Assembly: GCA_020809425.1 (NCBI GenBank)
Contig: JAGGDC010000004.1
Location: forward strand, 402,103 to 466,102
Direction: 5' to 3'
From: Candidatus Synoicihabitans palmerolidicus
Lineage (GTDB): Bacteria > Verrucomicrobiota > Verrucomicrobiia > Opitutales > Opitutaceae
Length of the DNA stretch: 64,000 nt
This document shows positions 9,082 to 19,192 of the stretch, one piece after another. Position numbers and translations under genes: made by a program. Within the stretch, counting starts at the first letter, position 1; each line of letters starts with the position of its first letter. A model generated the notes under the pieces. The model made no database searches and was not told the DNA's origin. It saw only the letters and a list, made by a program, of their open reading frames with translations.

Positions 9082-10722
9082 TTATTTGCCTGGCACGCAC
9101 GCAGCGCAGCCGTTGACGAAGAAGTCGTTGCCTTTGTCATCCACGAGAATGAACGCCGGGAAATTTCCCACCTCGATTTTCCAGACGGCCTCCATGCCCA
9201 GTTCGGGATATTCGAGGACTTCGACTTTCCGGATGCTTTTCTTGGCCAAGATGGCGGCGGTCCCGCCGATGGAGCCGAGGTAAAATCCGCCGTGGGTTTG
9301 GCAGGCTTGGGTCACTGCGTGGGAGCGGTTGCCTTTGGCGAGCATGATCATGGAGCCACCGTGGGATTGAAAAAGGTCGACGTAGCTGTCCATGCGACCT
9401 GCGGTGGTCGGACCAAAACTGCCGGACGCGTAGCCCTTGGGGGTTGGGGCGGGGCCAGCGTAGTAGACCGGGTGTTGCTTGAGGTAGTCGGGCAAGCCTT
9501 CGCCAGCGTCGATACGGTCCTTGAGTTTGGCGTGAGCGATATCGCGGGCGACGATCATAGGACCGTTGAGGAGTACTCGAGTGGTGACGGGATGTTTGCT
9601 GAGCTCGGCGAGGATGGCGCGCATCGGTTGGTTGAGGTCGATGTGCACGACGTTCTCCTGTTTGAGCGTGCGCATGGCTTCAGGGATCAGCCGGCCTGGA
9701 TTGGTCTCCATCTTTTCCAACCAGATACCTTCGCGGTTGATCTTGGCCTTGATGTTGCGGTCGGCGCTGCACGAGACCCCCATGCCAACGGGGCAGGATG
9801 CACCGTGGCGAGGCAGGCGCACAATGCGGACGTCCAGGGCGAAGTATTTACCTCCGAATTGAGCCCCGATGCCGGTGCTTTGCGCGAGTTTAAGCACCTT
9901 TTCCTCCAACTCCACGTCGCGGAACGCCCGGCCGTGTTCGTTACCGCTGGTGGGCAGGGCGTCCAGATATTTGGTCGAGGCGAGTTTGACGATTTTGAGA
10001 CAAGTTTCGGCGCTGGTGCCACCGAGGACAAAAGTGAGATGGTAGGGAGGGCAGGCCGCGGTGCCGAGCGTCTTCATTTTCTCGAGCAGGAACGTTTCGA
10101 GGCTTTTGGGATTGAGGAGCGCGCGGGTTTGCTGGAACAGGAAGGTCTTGTTGGCGGAGCCCCCGCCCTTGGCGACAAAGAGGAATCTATATTCGTCGCC
10201 TTCGGTCGCGTAGAGGTCGATTTGGGCGGGGAGGTTGGTGCCGGTATTCTTCTCCTCAAACATGGTGAGAGGAGCGGCCTGGGAATGGCGGAGGTTTTCC
10301 CTGGTGTAGCACTCGTAGATGCCTTGGGAGAGGGCCTCGGCGTCGTTGGCTCCCGTCCAGACACATTGACCTTTTTTCCCCATGACGATCGCAGTGCCGG
10401 TGTCTTGGCAAAAGGGAAGGATGCCTTCAGCGGCTATTTCGGCGTTTTTGAGCAATGTCGTGGCGACATAACGATCGTTGTCGGAGGCCTCGGGATCATC
10501 GAGAATGGCGGCGACCTGTTTGAGGTGCTTCTCCCGTAGGGTAAAAGAGCAGTCGTGGAAGGCTTGGGAGGCCAAGTATGACAAGACTTCGGGGGCTACC
10601 TTCAAAATCGACTGACCTTCGAATTCGGCAGTGCTGATGCCTTCCCGTGACAGTAGGCGATATTCAGTGGTGTCTTCTCCGAGCGGGAAGGAGTCTTGGT
10701 AGACGAAGGGCGGCGTAGACAT
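9082..10722 (-). CDS. fumA: Fumarate hydratase, class I (iron-sulfur)
   Basis: This 546-residue enzyme interconverts fumarate and malate in the TCA cycle using an oxygen-sensitive 4Fe-4S cluster. Length and sequence match the single-chain FumA/FumB type. The three cluster cysteines fall at C105 (LPFCQDTGT), C224 (ACPPYHLT) and C318 (GVSCSADRN), the same numbering as E. coli FumA. The C-terminal half carries the beta-type domain ([22 protein letters not shown]). The gene is intact but lies inside the IS66-bounded segment, with an IS66 relic about 480 bp downstream, so it may have been relocated or duplicated. The symbol could equally be fumB. Confidence 0.93.
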   Translation of the reverse strand: MSTPPFVYQDSFPLGEDTTEYRLLSREGISTAEFEGQSILKVAPEVLSYLASQAFHDCSFTLREKHLKQVAAILDDPEASDNDRYVATTLLKNAEIAAEGILPFCQDTGTAIVMGKKGQCVWTGANDAEALSQGIYECYTRENLRHSQAAPLTMFEEKNTGTNLPAQIDLYATEGDEYRFLFVAKGGGSANKTFLFQQTRALLNPKSLETFLLEKMKTLGTAACPPYHLTFVLGGTSAETCLKIVKLASTKYLDALPTSGNEHGRAFRDVELEEKVLKLAQSTGIGAQFGGKYFALDVRIVRLPRHGASCPVGMGVSCSADRNIKAKINREGIWLEKMETNPGRLIPEAMRTLKQENVVHIDLNQPMRAILAELSKHPVTTRVLLNGPMIVARDIAHAKLKDRIDAGEGLPDYLKQHPVYYAGPAPTPKGYASGSFGPTTAGRMDSYVDLFQSHGGSMIMLAKGNRSHAVTQACQTHGGFYLGSIGGTAAILAKKSIRKVEVLEYPELGMEAVWKIEVGNFPAFILVDDKGNDFFVNGCAACVPGK

Positions 10723-10833
10723 GACGGCGGATAAATTAAGTGGCTACAAGGCAGACGGGGATCAAAATCTCTCGGATGCGCAAGCAACGGCAAAGGATGC
10801 GCAGAGGGTTGGGATAAGGGAAATGGGGCGGAT

Positions 10834-11823
10834 CTAGACGATTTTTAGTTTAGGCAGATCCTGACCATCCACCAACCCGACGGGTTTACCGGCGCGATTT
10901 ACGACGATGAGGTCGTCGATCTTGTGCGCTTCGAATAGACGCAGGGCATCGACCCCGAGAGCGTCCTCGCGAACGGTTTTGGGTCCCTTGGTCATGAATG
11001 TGTGAACAGGTTGCTGCAGGAAGTTGGGGCCTGATAGGGCGGCACGGCGGCAGTCTCCGTCAGTGAGGATGCCGGTGAGTTTACCGGTTTTGGGGCTGAC
11101 TAGAGCGATGCTGCCGCTCTTGGCCTTGGTCATGGCGAGAATGGAATCCTGGACGGATACGGTATCAGGAGCGATGGCAAGACGTTCGGCTTGGCGCATG
11201 ATATCTGACACGCGAAGCAGGAGAATTCGACCCAGATTACCGGCGGGGTGATATTTGGCGAAGTCATCGCGCGTAAGGCCGCGTGACTCGAGCAAGACCA
11301 TCGCGAGCGCATCTCCAATGGCGAGGGCGGCGGTGGTGCTCGCAGTGGGAGCGAGCTCCAACGGGCAAGCTTCGCGTGGGACGACGTAGCTGAGGACGTG
11401 ATCGGCTTCGCGAGCCAGATCCGAATCGAGGTTCGAGGTGCAGGCGATGACGATTACTCCGAGGCGGCGCAACAAGGGGAGGAGGCGTAGCACCTCCTCG
11501 GATTGACCACTGTTGCTGAAGAGGATTGCGATGTCCCCTTGCGCGCAGAGTCCCAAGTCGCCGTGTAAAGCTTGGGTGGCGTCGAGGAAACAAGTCGGCA
11601 GACCCGTGCTGTTGAACGTGCCGACCAGTTTTTGAGCGATATGGGCTGATTTACCGACGCCGGAGCAGATAAGTTTTCCGTGAGAGGCCGCGGCGGCCTC
11701 GATGGCGCGGGCCACGGCGACGAACGACTTGTCGAGCGACGCGGCGGTGGCGGCGATGGCATCCTGTTCGATGGCAAGGCAGGCTCGGGCGCGTTTAAGG
11801 GCGGATTTAGGTGCGATTGCCAT
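10834..11823 (-). CDS. kdsD: Arabinose-5-phosphate isomerase (KdsD/KpsF family)
   Basis: This 329-residue protein interconverts ribulose-5-phosphate and arabinose-5-phosphate, the first step toward Kdo for lipopolysaccharide. It has an N-terminal SIS sugar-isomerase domain (SGVGKSAHIAQKLVGTF near 54-70, FSNSGQSEEVLRLLPLL near 102-118, and DALAMVLLESRGLTRDDFAKYHPAGNLGR). Two CBS domains follow (SDIMRQAERLAIAPDTVSV and VHTFMTKGPKTVREDALGV). Length and domain order match the family. It is separated by 111 bp from fumA and is divergent from the LysM lipoprotein. Intact. Confidence 0.93.
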   Translation of the reverse strand: MAIAPKSALKRARACLAIEQDAIAATAASLDKSFVAVARAIEAAAASHGKLICSGVGKSAHIAQKLVGTFNSTGLPTCFLDATQALHGDLGLCAQGDIAILFSNSGQSEEVLRLLPLLRRLGVIVIACTSNLDSDLAREADHVLSYVVPREACPLELAPTASTTAALAIGDALAMVLLESRGLTRDDFAKYHPAGNLGRILLLRVSDIMRQAERLAIAPDTVSVQDSILAMTKAKSGSIALVSPKTGKLTGILTDGDCRRAALSGPNFLQQPVHTFMTKGPKTVREDALGVDALRLFEAHKIDDLIVVNRAGKPVGLVDGQDLPKLKIV

Positions 11824-11896
11824 TTAGAGTTTGTGTCACGGGAGGGATTGCCAGACTTAGAAAGTAACCTTGGGACGTTCAATTCCTTTTCCCGTG

Positions 11897-12709
11897 ATGA
11901 TTCGACTGCGCCAACTTTCCACTTTGCTGCTGGTCGTGGGTGGCTTACTCGCGAACGGCTGCAATCGTTTGCCTGATTCCCAGCCGGTGGCCGAGGTCAC
12001 CGAACCTTCGTTTGTAGAGGGTAAGCGATTTTTGCGTCAGGGCCAGGAGCAAGCCGCACTTTCCGAGTTTTTTAAGGTTCTCGATTCGAGGCGAGATGGG
12101 GCGCCGGAGTCACATTTGGAGGTCGGGCTGCTCTATCAACTCGAGATCAAGGATCCTGTGGCGGCGATCTATCATTTTCGTCGCTACTTGGAGTTGAAGC
12201 CCAATGCCCCGCAGGCGGATTTGGTGCGGCAGCGTATTGATTCCGCAACGCGTGATTTCGCGCGAACGCTGCCCGCGCAGCCGGTGGAGAATCAATTGAT
12301 GCGTAACGCTGTGTTGGACGTCGTGGAGGAATTGAAGAATGAAAACATGCGTTTGAAAGACGAGCTATCGCGCTTGCGCGGCAACCCTGCGGTCAGCGCT
12401 CCGGTTCCGCGTCGATCTGATTCAAATAAGGCGATTACGTCGGTGCCCGAGACTTCATCGCGAATCTCGACGGTGCCGGACGAAGTTCCTCCGATGCGGC
12501 AATTGGCTCCTCCGACTCGACCTCCCGCCGAGCGCACGGCTCCGGCGGTCCGCATGCACACCGTGGTGAAGGGAGATACGCTCTCAAATCTTTCGCGCCG
12601 CTACTTTGGGACGCCCTCGCGGTTTTGGGACATTTTCGCGGCCAATCGTGACAAGATGCGCTCAGAGAATGATCTGCAAATTGGGATGCAGTTGGTGATT
12701 CCGAACTAA
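11897..12709 (+). CDS. LysM-domain lipoprotein with TPR-like region
   Basis: The start is placed at the ATG at 11897 because it gives a clean lipoprotein signal: MIRLRQLSTLLLVVGGLLAN followed by G-Cys (lipobox LANGC). The mature 250-residue protein has TPR-like helices (GKRFLRQGQEQAALSEFFKVLD...AIYHFRRYLELKPNAPQADLVRQRI), a short coiled coil (ELKNENMRLKDELSRLR) and a Pro-rich linker. A C-terminal LysM peptidoglycan-binding domain (HTVVKGDTLSNLSRRYFGTPSRFWDIFAAN...GMQLVIPN) closes it. It is likely an envelope protein bridging membrane and murein; the precise role is unknown. An IS3 copy begins 50 bp after its stop. Confidence 0.85.
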   Translation: MIRLRQLSTLLLVVGGLLANGCNRLPDSQPVAEVTEPSFVEGKRFLRQGQEQAALSEFFKVLDSRRDGAPESHLEVGLLYQLEIKDPVAAIYHFRRYLELKPNAPQADLVRQRIDSATRDFARTLPAQPVENQLMRNAVLDVVEELKNENMRLKDELSRLRGNPAVSAPVPRRSDSNKAITSVPETSSRISTVPDEVPPMRQLAPPTRPPAERTAPAVRMHTVVKGDTLSNLSRRYFGTPSRFWDIFAANRDKMRSENDLQIGMQLVIPN

Positions 12710-12759
12710 GCGGTAGCGCAATATCTGGGCAATTAACACGCAACCCGTGCCAAGGGTTG

Positions 12760-14067
12760 TGAGGTGGACCCATGAAGTGGGACAGGAGGGATGATTAAAT
12801 CCCAAAGGAGTCCAATATGTCGAAGCAACGACGTGCCTGCAGTGCCGAGTTCACAGCGAAAGTAGGGCTCGAAGCCCTCAAGGGAATCGAGCCGATCCAC
12901 GTAATCGCGCAGCGTCACGCGGTGCATCCGGTGCAAGTGAGTCAGTGGAAGAAGGAGGTGTCCGAGCGGTTGCCGGAGGTCTTCGCGAAGCCCTCGGCGC
13001 AGGTGCGCGACGAGATCGAGCGGAATCGCAAAGAAAGAGAAGGAACTGTATGCGCGGATCGGGCAGCTGCAGATGGAGTTCGAGTGGCTCAAAAAAAGTT
13101 GGCCCATTTGGAGAGTAAAGAGCGCCGCAGCATGATCGAAACCGAGCATCCGAAGCTGAGTGTGGCCCGGCAGTGCGAACTGTTGGAGCTGCCACGCTCA
13201 ACCTACTACCACCACCCGAAGCCACCGAAGGAAGCGGACCTGGCGTTGATGAAACAGATCGACGAGATCTACCTCGAGTCACCGTTCTTTGGTAGCCGCC
13301 AAATGACCCGTTGGTTGCAACGCGAAGGACACGTGGTGAACCGTAAACGGGTGCGACGATTGATGCGATTAATGGGACTCACGGCGATCTATCCAAAACC
13401 GAGTCTGTCGAAGAAAGCGGCCTCTCATCAGATCTACCCGTATCTGCTGCGAACGCGGAAGGTTGAAAGGTCGAATCAAGGGTGGGCAACAGATATCACC
13501 TACATCCCGGTGTGCGGTGATCGACTGGCACTCGCGGATGGTGCTCGCATGGGAACTGTCCAACACGCTCGATGCGTCGTTTTGCGTGCGGTGCAGCGCG
13601 CGATGGCGATTTACGGCAAGCCGGAGATCTTCAACACCGACTAAGGCTGCCCGTTTACCAGCGCCGAGTTCACCCAGCCATTGTTGGCCGCCGGCGTGCG
13701 ACTGTCGATGGACGGCAAAGGACGGTGCTTGGACCATGTCTTGGTCGAACGCCTGTGGCGCAGCGTCAAATACGAGGCAGTCTATCTGAAACGCTATGAG
13801 ACGATGGTCGAGGCCCATGCCAACTTGGAGACCTACTTGCTGTTCTACAACGACCGACGACCGCACTCCGCCCACGGCCGCCAAACACCATCCGAGGTCT
13901 ACCACGCACAACTCGACCAAGCCGCCGCCTGACGGCGGCTATCCGAGCGGGGAGGAAGTCGCGCTTCCTCCCCGGCACCCCTCCATTATCTTTTATGCTT
14001 GGTCAGAAAAACCAGAAACCATAACTATACATCCGCCCGACCTGTCCCACCGACGGGGTCCACCTCA
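12760..14067 (+). mobile_element. IS3-family element, copy A
   Basis: The element is 1308 bp with ends TGAGGTGGACCCATGAAG at 12760 and the inverted GGGGTCCACCTCA ending at 14067, the same ends as at 42673-43983 and 49145-50450. The flanking triplets (TTG left, CGC right) differ, so no target duplication remains. On the right it joins directly to a truncated IS66 end, implying a deletion or recombination at the IS3 boundary. Confidence 0.88.
12817..13932 (+). pseudogene. IS3 transposase OrfA/OrfB, copy A (broken)
   Basis: OrfA begins MSKQRRACSAEFTAKVGLEA with its helix-turn-helix. A 4-bp duplication near 13030 shifts its frame, so it reads directly into OrfB without the usual -1 frameshift at the A-rich slippery site. 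OrfB carries the DDE integrase core (WATDITYIPV, NTD-GC-FTS, FYNDRRPHSAHG). A 23-bp deletion near 13517, shared with copy C, removes residues after the first Asp, and CAA has become TAA at 13642-13644. The transposase is inactive. Confidence 0.85.
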
Positions 14068-14314
14068 CGCCGGGCCGTCCCAGCCATACCACAAACGTCA
14101 CGTATTTGAGGCCCTCGCGCTTCGCGAACGCCTTCTGCGTCAGGCCGCTCTCGCGGTAGATCGCCGCCAACTGCGCCCACTCCTCTGCGGCTGCGCAGCT
14201 GGCGTCCGCGCCCATCGCGCTTGTTGTTCTGCACCTCCACTTCAATTGCTTCCATCCTGCCAATTTACCCGAAAAATCACTTCCCGCATAGGAGGTCGCC
14301 TCTCGGACGCTTAC
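14068..14314 (-). mobile_element. IS66 copy 2, 247-bp right-end remnant
   Basis: This stretch aligns with 8353-8604 of IS66 copy 1 at high identity, including the TnpA segment and the terminal inverted repeat ending at 14314. It starts exactly where IS3 copy A ends, so the rest of copy 2 was lost at the IS3 junction. Its outer end abuts the GATTAAAA target repeat and the C-terminal half of the IS110 transposase. It is in the same orientation as copy 1. Confidence 0.87.
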
Positions 14315-14728
14315 GATTAAAACGCACATCCACGAGGACGACAGTCTACGCACCAAAGCCGCTCGACTGCGCGAACTCCAAGGCGCAGGACCCGTGTTCG
14401 CGGCCACCCTGCTCGCCTACGTGCCTGAACTCGGAAAAATCGAATCGGGCCAACTCGCCGCCCTGATCGGTGTGGCCCCTGTTCGCCCACGACAGCGGGC
14501 GGCGACATCGTTGCCGACATGTGCGCGGCGGGCGTCATTCCGTGTGCCAGTCCTCTACATGGCGGCGGTCTCTGCCATCCCGATGTAACCCTATCATGCG
14601 CGCGTTCTATCGGCGCCTCGTTGGAGGCTGGGAAACTGAAGAAAATAGCCCTTATCGCGGTCATGCGCAAAATGCTACATGCCCTCAAGCTATTGGCCGC
14701 TAATCCCAACTTTGTCCTTGTTCGCTAA
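14315..14728 (+). pseudogene. IS110-family transposase, 3' half (frameshifted)
   Basis: This continues the gene begun at 6153 from the GATTAAAA repeat: IKTHIHEDDSLRTKAARLRE, then LQGAGPVFAATLLAYVPELG and LAALIGVAP, the conserved helix-hairpin region of the IS110 C-terminal Tnp_20 domain with its catalytic Ser region (here eroded). After GVAP the frame is lost. The later pieces NPIMRAFYRRLV and IALIAVMRKMLHALKLLAAN lie in two further frames, so at least two frameshifts add to the insertion. The stop is at 14726-14728. Confidence 0.82.
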
Positions 14729-14740
14729 CACCGCTGCGTC

Positions 14741-14770
14741 TGTCACATCCCACTTTGGAGTTTAGGATCA
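14741..14770. repeat. 30-bp repeat, IS110 right flank
   Basis: This segment matches 39156-39185 at 27 of 30 positions (both end GGAGTTTAGGATCA). At 39156 the same 30 bp sits directly next to the sequence related to the IS110 left flank, as if the two outer flanks of the element had been joined. It may represent the right end of the IS110 element. Confidence 0.6.
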
Positions 14771-14834
14771 GTATCCTTCTGTCATTGAATGCCCCTCGGC
14801 AGCGAAGCGTGACGATACGTCCTTGGCTCGAGGC

Positions 14835-14868
14835 AAAAAAAATCGCCCGGGCCGAAGACCGGGCGACT
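14835..14868 (-). terminator. Intrinsic terminator of the rpoBC operon
   Basis: On the minus strand an 8-bp GC-rich stem (TCGCCCGG / CCGGGCGA, 14843-14866, 8-nt loop) is followed by eight consecutive T (14835-14842). It lies about 160 bp past the rpoC stop. It is a strong rho-independent terminator, so rpsL transcription is probably uncoupled from rpoC. Confidence 0.88.
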
Positions 14869-15028
14869 AAACCCTGCGGAACTAGGTTCAACACAAGGTT
14901 TGGGCGGGAGAGACGACAAGAATCCGTATCAGTGCTCTGGTTGACAAGCCTTTATTTGATTAGATTAAACAAAAAGGTCGCGCACGGTCGTGAACGGCCT
15001 TTCGAAGATTAATTTACCCGTCAAGTAA

Positions 15029-18000
15029 TCAGCTTACTTCGGTCGTAACTTCCTCCACCGGAAGCTCCTCGGATCCAAAGGGCAGTGTGATCTTTAACCT
15101 CTTGTAGGAAGGCAGACCTGTGCCCGCCGGAATCAAGTGACCCATGATCACGTTTTCCTTGAAGCCCTTTAGGTTGTCGATCTTACCCAACGTGGATGCA
15201 TCGGTCAGTACCCGGGTTGTTTCTTGGAAGGAAGCCGCTGAGATGAATGATTCGGTCTCAAGCGATGCCTTGGTGATACCCAGGAGGATTGGTTCCGCCT
15301 CAGCGGGCTTGCCACCCGCTTCTTCAATGCGACGATTTTCCGCAAGGAACGATGAACGGTCAACCTGCTCACTCCAGAAGTACTCACTGTCACCCGGATC
15401 GGTGATGCGAATCTTGCGAAGCATTTGGCGGATGATGATCTCGATGTGCTTGTCATTGATGGTCACACCTTGCAGTCGGTAAACCTCTTGAACCTGCGAG
15501 ATAAGGAAGTCGTAAAGAGCTGACGGTCCCAAAATCTCGAGGATTTCGTGTGGGTCAGCCGAGCCTTCCGTCAAGTGCTGCCCCTTAAAGACAACGTCTC
15601 CCGGCTGCACAATGATATGCTTGCCCGGAGCAATGAGGTGCTCCTCTTCCTGTTCGGTCTCTTCGTTACGCACCACCAGTTTGCGTTTGCCACGCAGCGT
15701 GCCTTCGAACGAAACGACTCCATCGACGCGGGCCATCTCTGTTGCGTCCTTCGGGCGACGAGCTTCGAAAAGCTCAGCCACACGAGGTAGACCACCGGTG
15801 ATGTCCTTGGTCTTGGATGCTTGGCGAGGGGTCTTGGCGAGCAATGAACCAGGGGCGATGATATCGCTTTCATTCACCGCGATTTGAGCTCCGACCGGAA
15901 TCGCATAGGCTGCCAACGGCTTATTGGCCTCGTCGCGCACCTCAATCTGCGGATTCAGATCTTCCTTATGCTCAATAACCACCGTGGCAATGCGACCCGA
16001 CGCCTCGTCGAGTTCACGCTTAACCGTGACTCCCGGAATCATGTCCTTAAATACGAGCGTACCACCCTTTTCTGAAAGCACCGGAATATTATAAGGATCC
16101 CATTGCGCCAAAAGGTCGCCCGTATTTATCGTTTCCCCATCACCGATTGGCAGATAAGAACCCACCACGATGTTGTAGGACTCCACTTCCTTCTCATCGG
16201 CATCGATGATTTGGATCGTGCCTATCTTGTTCAAGACGATGGATGCGCCGTCCGCGGTCGGAACCAAACGTAAGGCCTTATATTTGACGGTTCCCGTCGA
16301 ACGAACACGAATTTCTGGGTTCTTGAAGCCGCCAGACGCAACACCACCGATGTGGAAAGTACGCATGGTCAACTGAGTGCCTGGCTCGCCAATGGATTGC
16401 GCGGCAATAATACCGACAGAATCACCGGTCTTCGCGACCTTGTTAGTGGCGGGATTGATTCCGTAACTCTTGGCATCGATGCCATGACGGCTGGTCGATG
16501 TGAGTGGCGACATGACCTTAACTCGTTCAATGCCAGACTCGACGATGACCTCGTCCAACTCTTCCGTGATGAGCTCACCGGCTTTGACTAGAATTTCTTC
16601 CGGACTGGATGGGTTGTAGACATCCTCACTGGAGCAGCGTCCAATGATACGTTCTTTGAGGCCAACGATCTCATCGTCACCCTCATAGATCGCTTTCTTC
16701 CAGATACCATCACGTGAGCCACAGTCACGTTCCGCAATTACCACGTCCATCGCGACATCACAAAGCTTACGCGTCAGGTAACCAGCATCCGCGGTCTTGA
16801 GCGCCGTATCCGCGAGTCCCTTACGGGCACCGTGAGTCGAAATAAAGTACTCGAGAACAGTGAGACCTTCACGGAACGACGAAAGGATAGGACGTTCGAT
16901 AATTTCACCGGAAGGCTTCGCCATCAAACCACGGGTGCCGCAGAGCTGGCGAACCTGCTGTTTGTTACCACGGGCGCCGGAGTCCATCATGATGTAAACC
17001 GGATTTACCTCATCACGACCATCATTGTCCTGCAGTTTGGTGAACACCTCCTTGGCGATTTTGTCTGTCGCGCCAGTCCAAATATCGACGACCTTATTGT
17101 AGCGCTCGCCATCAGTAATGATACCCTTGCCGAATTGAGATTCGACTTCGGCTATCTTCTTCCGGGAGTCAGCCACGATGCCCACTTTGGCATCGGGAAT
17201 GATCATGTCATCGATACCGATCGAAATACCGGCTTGGAAAGCAGTATGGAAACCGAGCTCCTTCAACCGGTCGAGGGACTCAACGGTTTCCTGCTCATTC
17301 GTCACCTTGTAGGTATTGAGAATGATGTCACCGAGTTTGCCCTTCGGCACCGGAAAATTAACAAAGCCCAAATCGGCTGGCCAGATCTGGTTAAAGATCA
17401 CCCGACCGACGGTCGTGCGTAGAATCTTCTTCTCGGTGTTTCCGCATATCGTAGTCCGATCCTTGTCTGGATTAGGCAGGTCGACCCAATCGTGAACGGT
17501 CAGTGCACCGTCGGCCTGAGCAAACAACACTTCCTGCAAATCGGCTAGCAAAGGCACCCTTGTACCCTTCTCCAGCTTCTTGCGGGGTTCGAGTGTCAAG
17601 TAGTAGGCACCGAGCACAATGTCCTGCGAAGGCGTGAGAATCGGCTTGCCGGACGAAGGCGAAAAGATGTTCGACGTCGCCATCATGAGGAGTTTGCACT
17701 CCATGATTGCCTCCAGTGACAACGGCACGTGAACAGCCATTTGGTCACCATCAAAGTCAGCATTATAAGCGGTACAGACCAGCGGATGAACACGGATCGC
17801 CTCGCCCTCGATGAGAACGGGCTCGAACGCTTGAATGGAAAGGCGATGCAACGTCGGCGCACGATTCAGCAATACCGGGTGCCCCTTGGTCACTTCCTCG
17901 AGAATGTCCCAGACTTCTGGAGACTTTTTCTCGATCATCTTACGCGCTCCACGAACGGTGTGCACGAAGCCGAGTTCCTTCAACCGGCGGATAATGAACG

Positions 18001-19168
18001 GCTCGAATAACACGAGCGCCATCTTCTTGGGCAATCCGCACTGGTTAAGCTTGAGCTCAGGACCGATGACGATGACGGAACGACCAGAGTAATCCACGCG
18101 CTTGCCGAGCAAGTTCTGACGAAAGCGTCCCTGCTTGCCCTTGAGCATGTCAGACAACGACTTTAGCGAACGGTTGCCCGCGCCCGTAACTGGACGACCA
18201 TGACGACCATTGTCGAAAAGTGCATCAACCGACTCCTGCAACATCCGCTTTTCGTTATGAATAATAACCTCGGGCGTCTTGAGCTGCATGAGGTTCTTCA
18301 ACCGATTGTTCCGGTTGATCACGCGACGATAAAGATCGTTCAGATCAGAGGTCGCAAAACGGCCACCTTCGAGCGGAACGAGCGGGCGAAGGTCGGGCGG
18401 GATCACCGGTAGAACTTCAAGCACCATCCACTCCGGACGTGAACTGGATCTGATGAAACCTTGAATCACCTTCAGGCGCTTCGAGAGCTTTTTCTTGATC
18501 TGCTTCGAGCGCGTCGCACGCATCTGCTCTTGGAGCTCAATCACCGTCGACTCCATGTCCATCATCTGGAGACAGGCGCGTACGGCTTCTGCACCCATTT
18601 TGGCTACGAATGAGTCGTCCCCATATTCGTCGAGAGCCTGCCGGTATTCGACGTCAGTCAACAGTTGCTTGGGCTCAAGCGGGGTACGACCTGAATCCAC
18701 CACCATGTAGTTCTCGTAGTAAATGACACGCTCAAGAGATCGAGCGGTCATATCGAGCAGGAGACCGAGGCGACTCGGCATGCTCTTGAGAAACCAGATG
18801 TGGGTGACGGGCACGGCCAATTCGATGTGGCCCATGCGCTCACGACGGACGCGTGCAAGCGTGACTTCGACGCCGCAACGGTCGCAAACTACATCCTTGT
18901 ATTTGATGCGCTTGTATTTGCCGCAAGCGCACTCGTAGTCACGCACCGGACCGAAGATCTTTTGACAAAAAAGACCCCCCGGCTCGGGCTTGAACGTGCG
19001 ATAATTGATCGTCTCGGGGGTTTTCACCTCACCCTTGGACCAACCACGGATTGTTTCCGGGGCGGCGACGGTGATAGAAACGCAATCGAATGGGTTCTCA
19101 TCCGAACCGAGGGCAGAGCGAGCTTCCTCGCGGGCCCCGGCGGTTACTTCATTGGGTTGAATGCTCAT
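15029..19168 (-). CDS. rpoC: DNA-directed RNA polymerase subunit beta'
   Basis: This 1379-residue catalytic subunit is full length. The N-terminal zinc ribbon ([20 protein letters not shown], residues ~80-100), the active-site Mg motif [12 protein letters not shown] (~residue 470), the bridge helix/trigger-loop region ([18 protein letters not shown]) and the C-terminal [14 protein letters not shown] are all present. It forms the core enzyme with RpoB, alpha and omega. It lies 24 bp after rpoB and is followed by the terminator at 14835. No interruption, in sharp contrast to the metabolic genes elsewhere in the window. Confidence 0.98.
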   Translation of the reverse strand: MSIQPNEVTAGAREEARSALGSDENPFDCVSITVAAPETIRGWSKGEVKTPETINYRTFKPEPGGLFCQKIFGPVRDYECACGKYKRIKYKDVVCDRCGVEVTLARVRRERMGHIELAVPVTHIWFLKSMPSRLGLLLDMTARSLERVIYYENYMVVDSGRTPLEPKQLLTDVEYRQALDEYGDDSFVAKMGAEAVRACLQMMDMESTVIELQEQMRATRSKQIKKKLSKRLKVIQGFIRSSSRPEWMVLEVLPVIPPDLRPLVPLEGGRFATSDLNDLYRRVINRNNRLKNLMQLKTPEVIIHNEKRMLQESVDALFDNGRHGRPVTGAGNRSLKSLSDMLKGKQGRFRQNLLGKRVDYSGRSVIVIGPELKLNQCGLPKKMALVLFEPFIIRRLKELGFVHTVRGARKMIEKKSPEVWDILEEVTKGHPVLLNRAPTLHRLSIQAFEPVLIEGEAIRVHPLVCTAYNADFDGDQMAVHVPLSLEAIMECKLLMMATSNIFSPSSGKPILTPSQDIVLGAYYLTLEPRKKLEKGTRVPLLADLQEVLFAQADGALTVHDWVDLPNPDKDRTTICGNTEKKILRTTVGRVIFNQIWPADLGFVNFPVPKGKLGDIILNTYKVTNEQETVESLDRLKELGFHTAFQAGISIGIDDMIIPDAKVGIVADSRKKIAEVESQFGKGIITDGERYNKVVDIWTGATDKIAKEVFTKLQDNDGRDEVNPVYIMMDSGARGNKQQVRQLCGTRGLMAKPSGEIIERPILSSFREGLTVLEYFISTHGARKGLADTALKTADAGYLTRKLCDVAMDVVIAERDCGSRDGIWKKAIYEGDDEIVGLKERIIGRCSSEDVYNPSSPEEILVKAGELITEELDEVIVESGIERVKVMSPLTSTSRHGIDAKSYGINPATNKVAKTGDSVGIIAAQSIGEPGTQLTMRTFHIGGVASGGFKNPEIRVRSTGTVKYKALRLVPTADGASIVLNKIGTIQIIDADEKEVESYNIVVGSYLPIGDGETINTGDLLAQWDPYNIPVLSEKGGTLVFKDMIPGVTVKRELDEASGRIATVVIEHKEDLNPQIEVRDEANKPLAAYAIPVGAQIAVNESDIIAPGSLLAKTPRQASKTKDITGGLPRVAELFEARRPKDATEMARVDGVVSFEGTLRGKRKLVVRNEETEQEEEHLIAPGKHIIVQPGDVVFKGQHLTEGSADPHEILEILGPSALYDFLISQVQEVYRLQGVTINDKHIEIIIRQMLRKIRITDPGDSEYFWSEQVDRSSFLAENRRIEEAGGKPAEAEPILLGITKASLETESFISAASFQETTRVLTDASTLGKIDNLKGFKENVIMGHLIPAGTGLPSYKRLKITLPFGSEELPVEEVTTEVS

Positions 19169-19192
19169 TTGCTGATTATCCCTGACTGTTGA

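Larger units (their letters stand above)
6697..14314. mobile_element. IS66-bounded composite segment inserted in IS110
   Basis: The segment is bounded on the left by an IS66 end GTAAGCGTCCGAGAGGCGAC (from 6697) and on the right by its inverted partner, which ends ...CTCGGACGCTTAC at 14314. The 8-bp direct repeat GATTAAAA lies immediately outside both ends (6689-6696 and 14315-14322), the target-duplication length expected of IS66. Inside are IS66 copy 1, a sulfotransferase relic, fumarase, kdsD, a LysM lipoprotein, an IS3 copy and a 247-bp remnant of a second, directly repeated IS66. This fits composite transposition, or IS66 insertion followed by integration of a circle through IS66 homology. 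Confidence 0.85.

Noticed and set aside
8959..10539. Plus-strand open frame (526 codons) opposite fumarase
   Set aside because: It is an antisense shadow of a protein with all three cluster cysteines in register with FumA.
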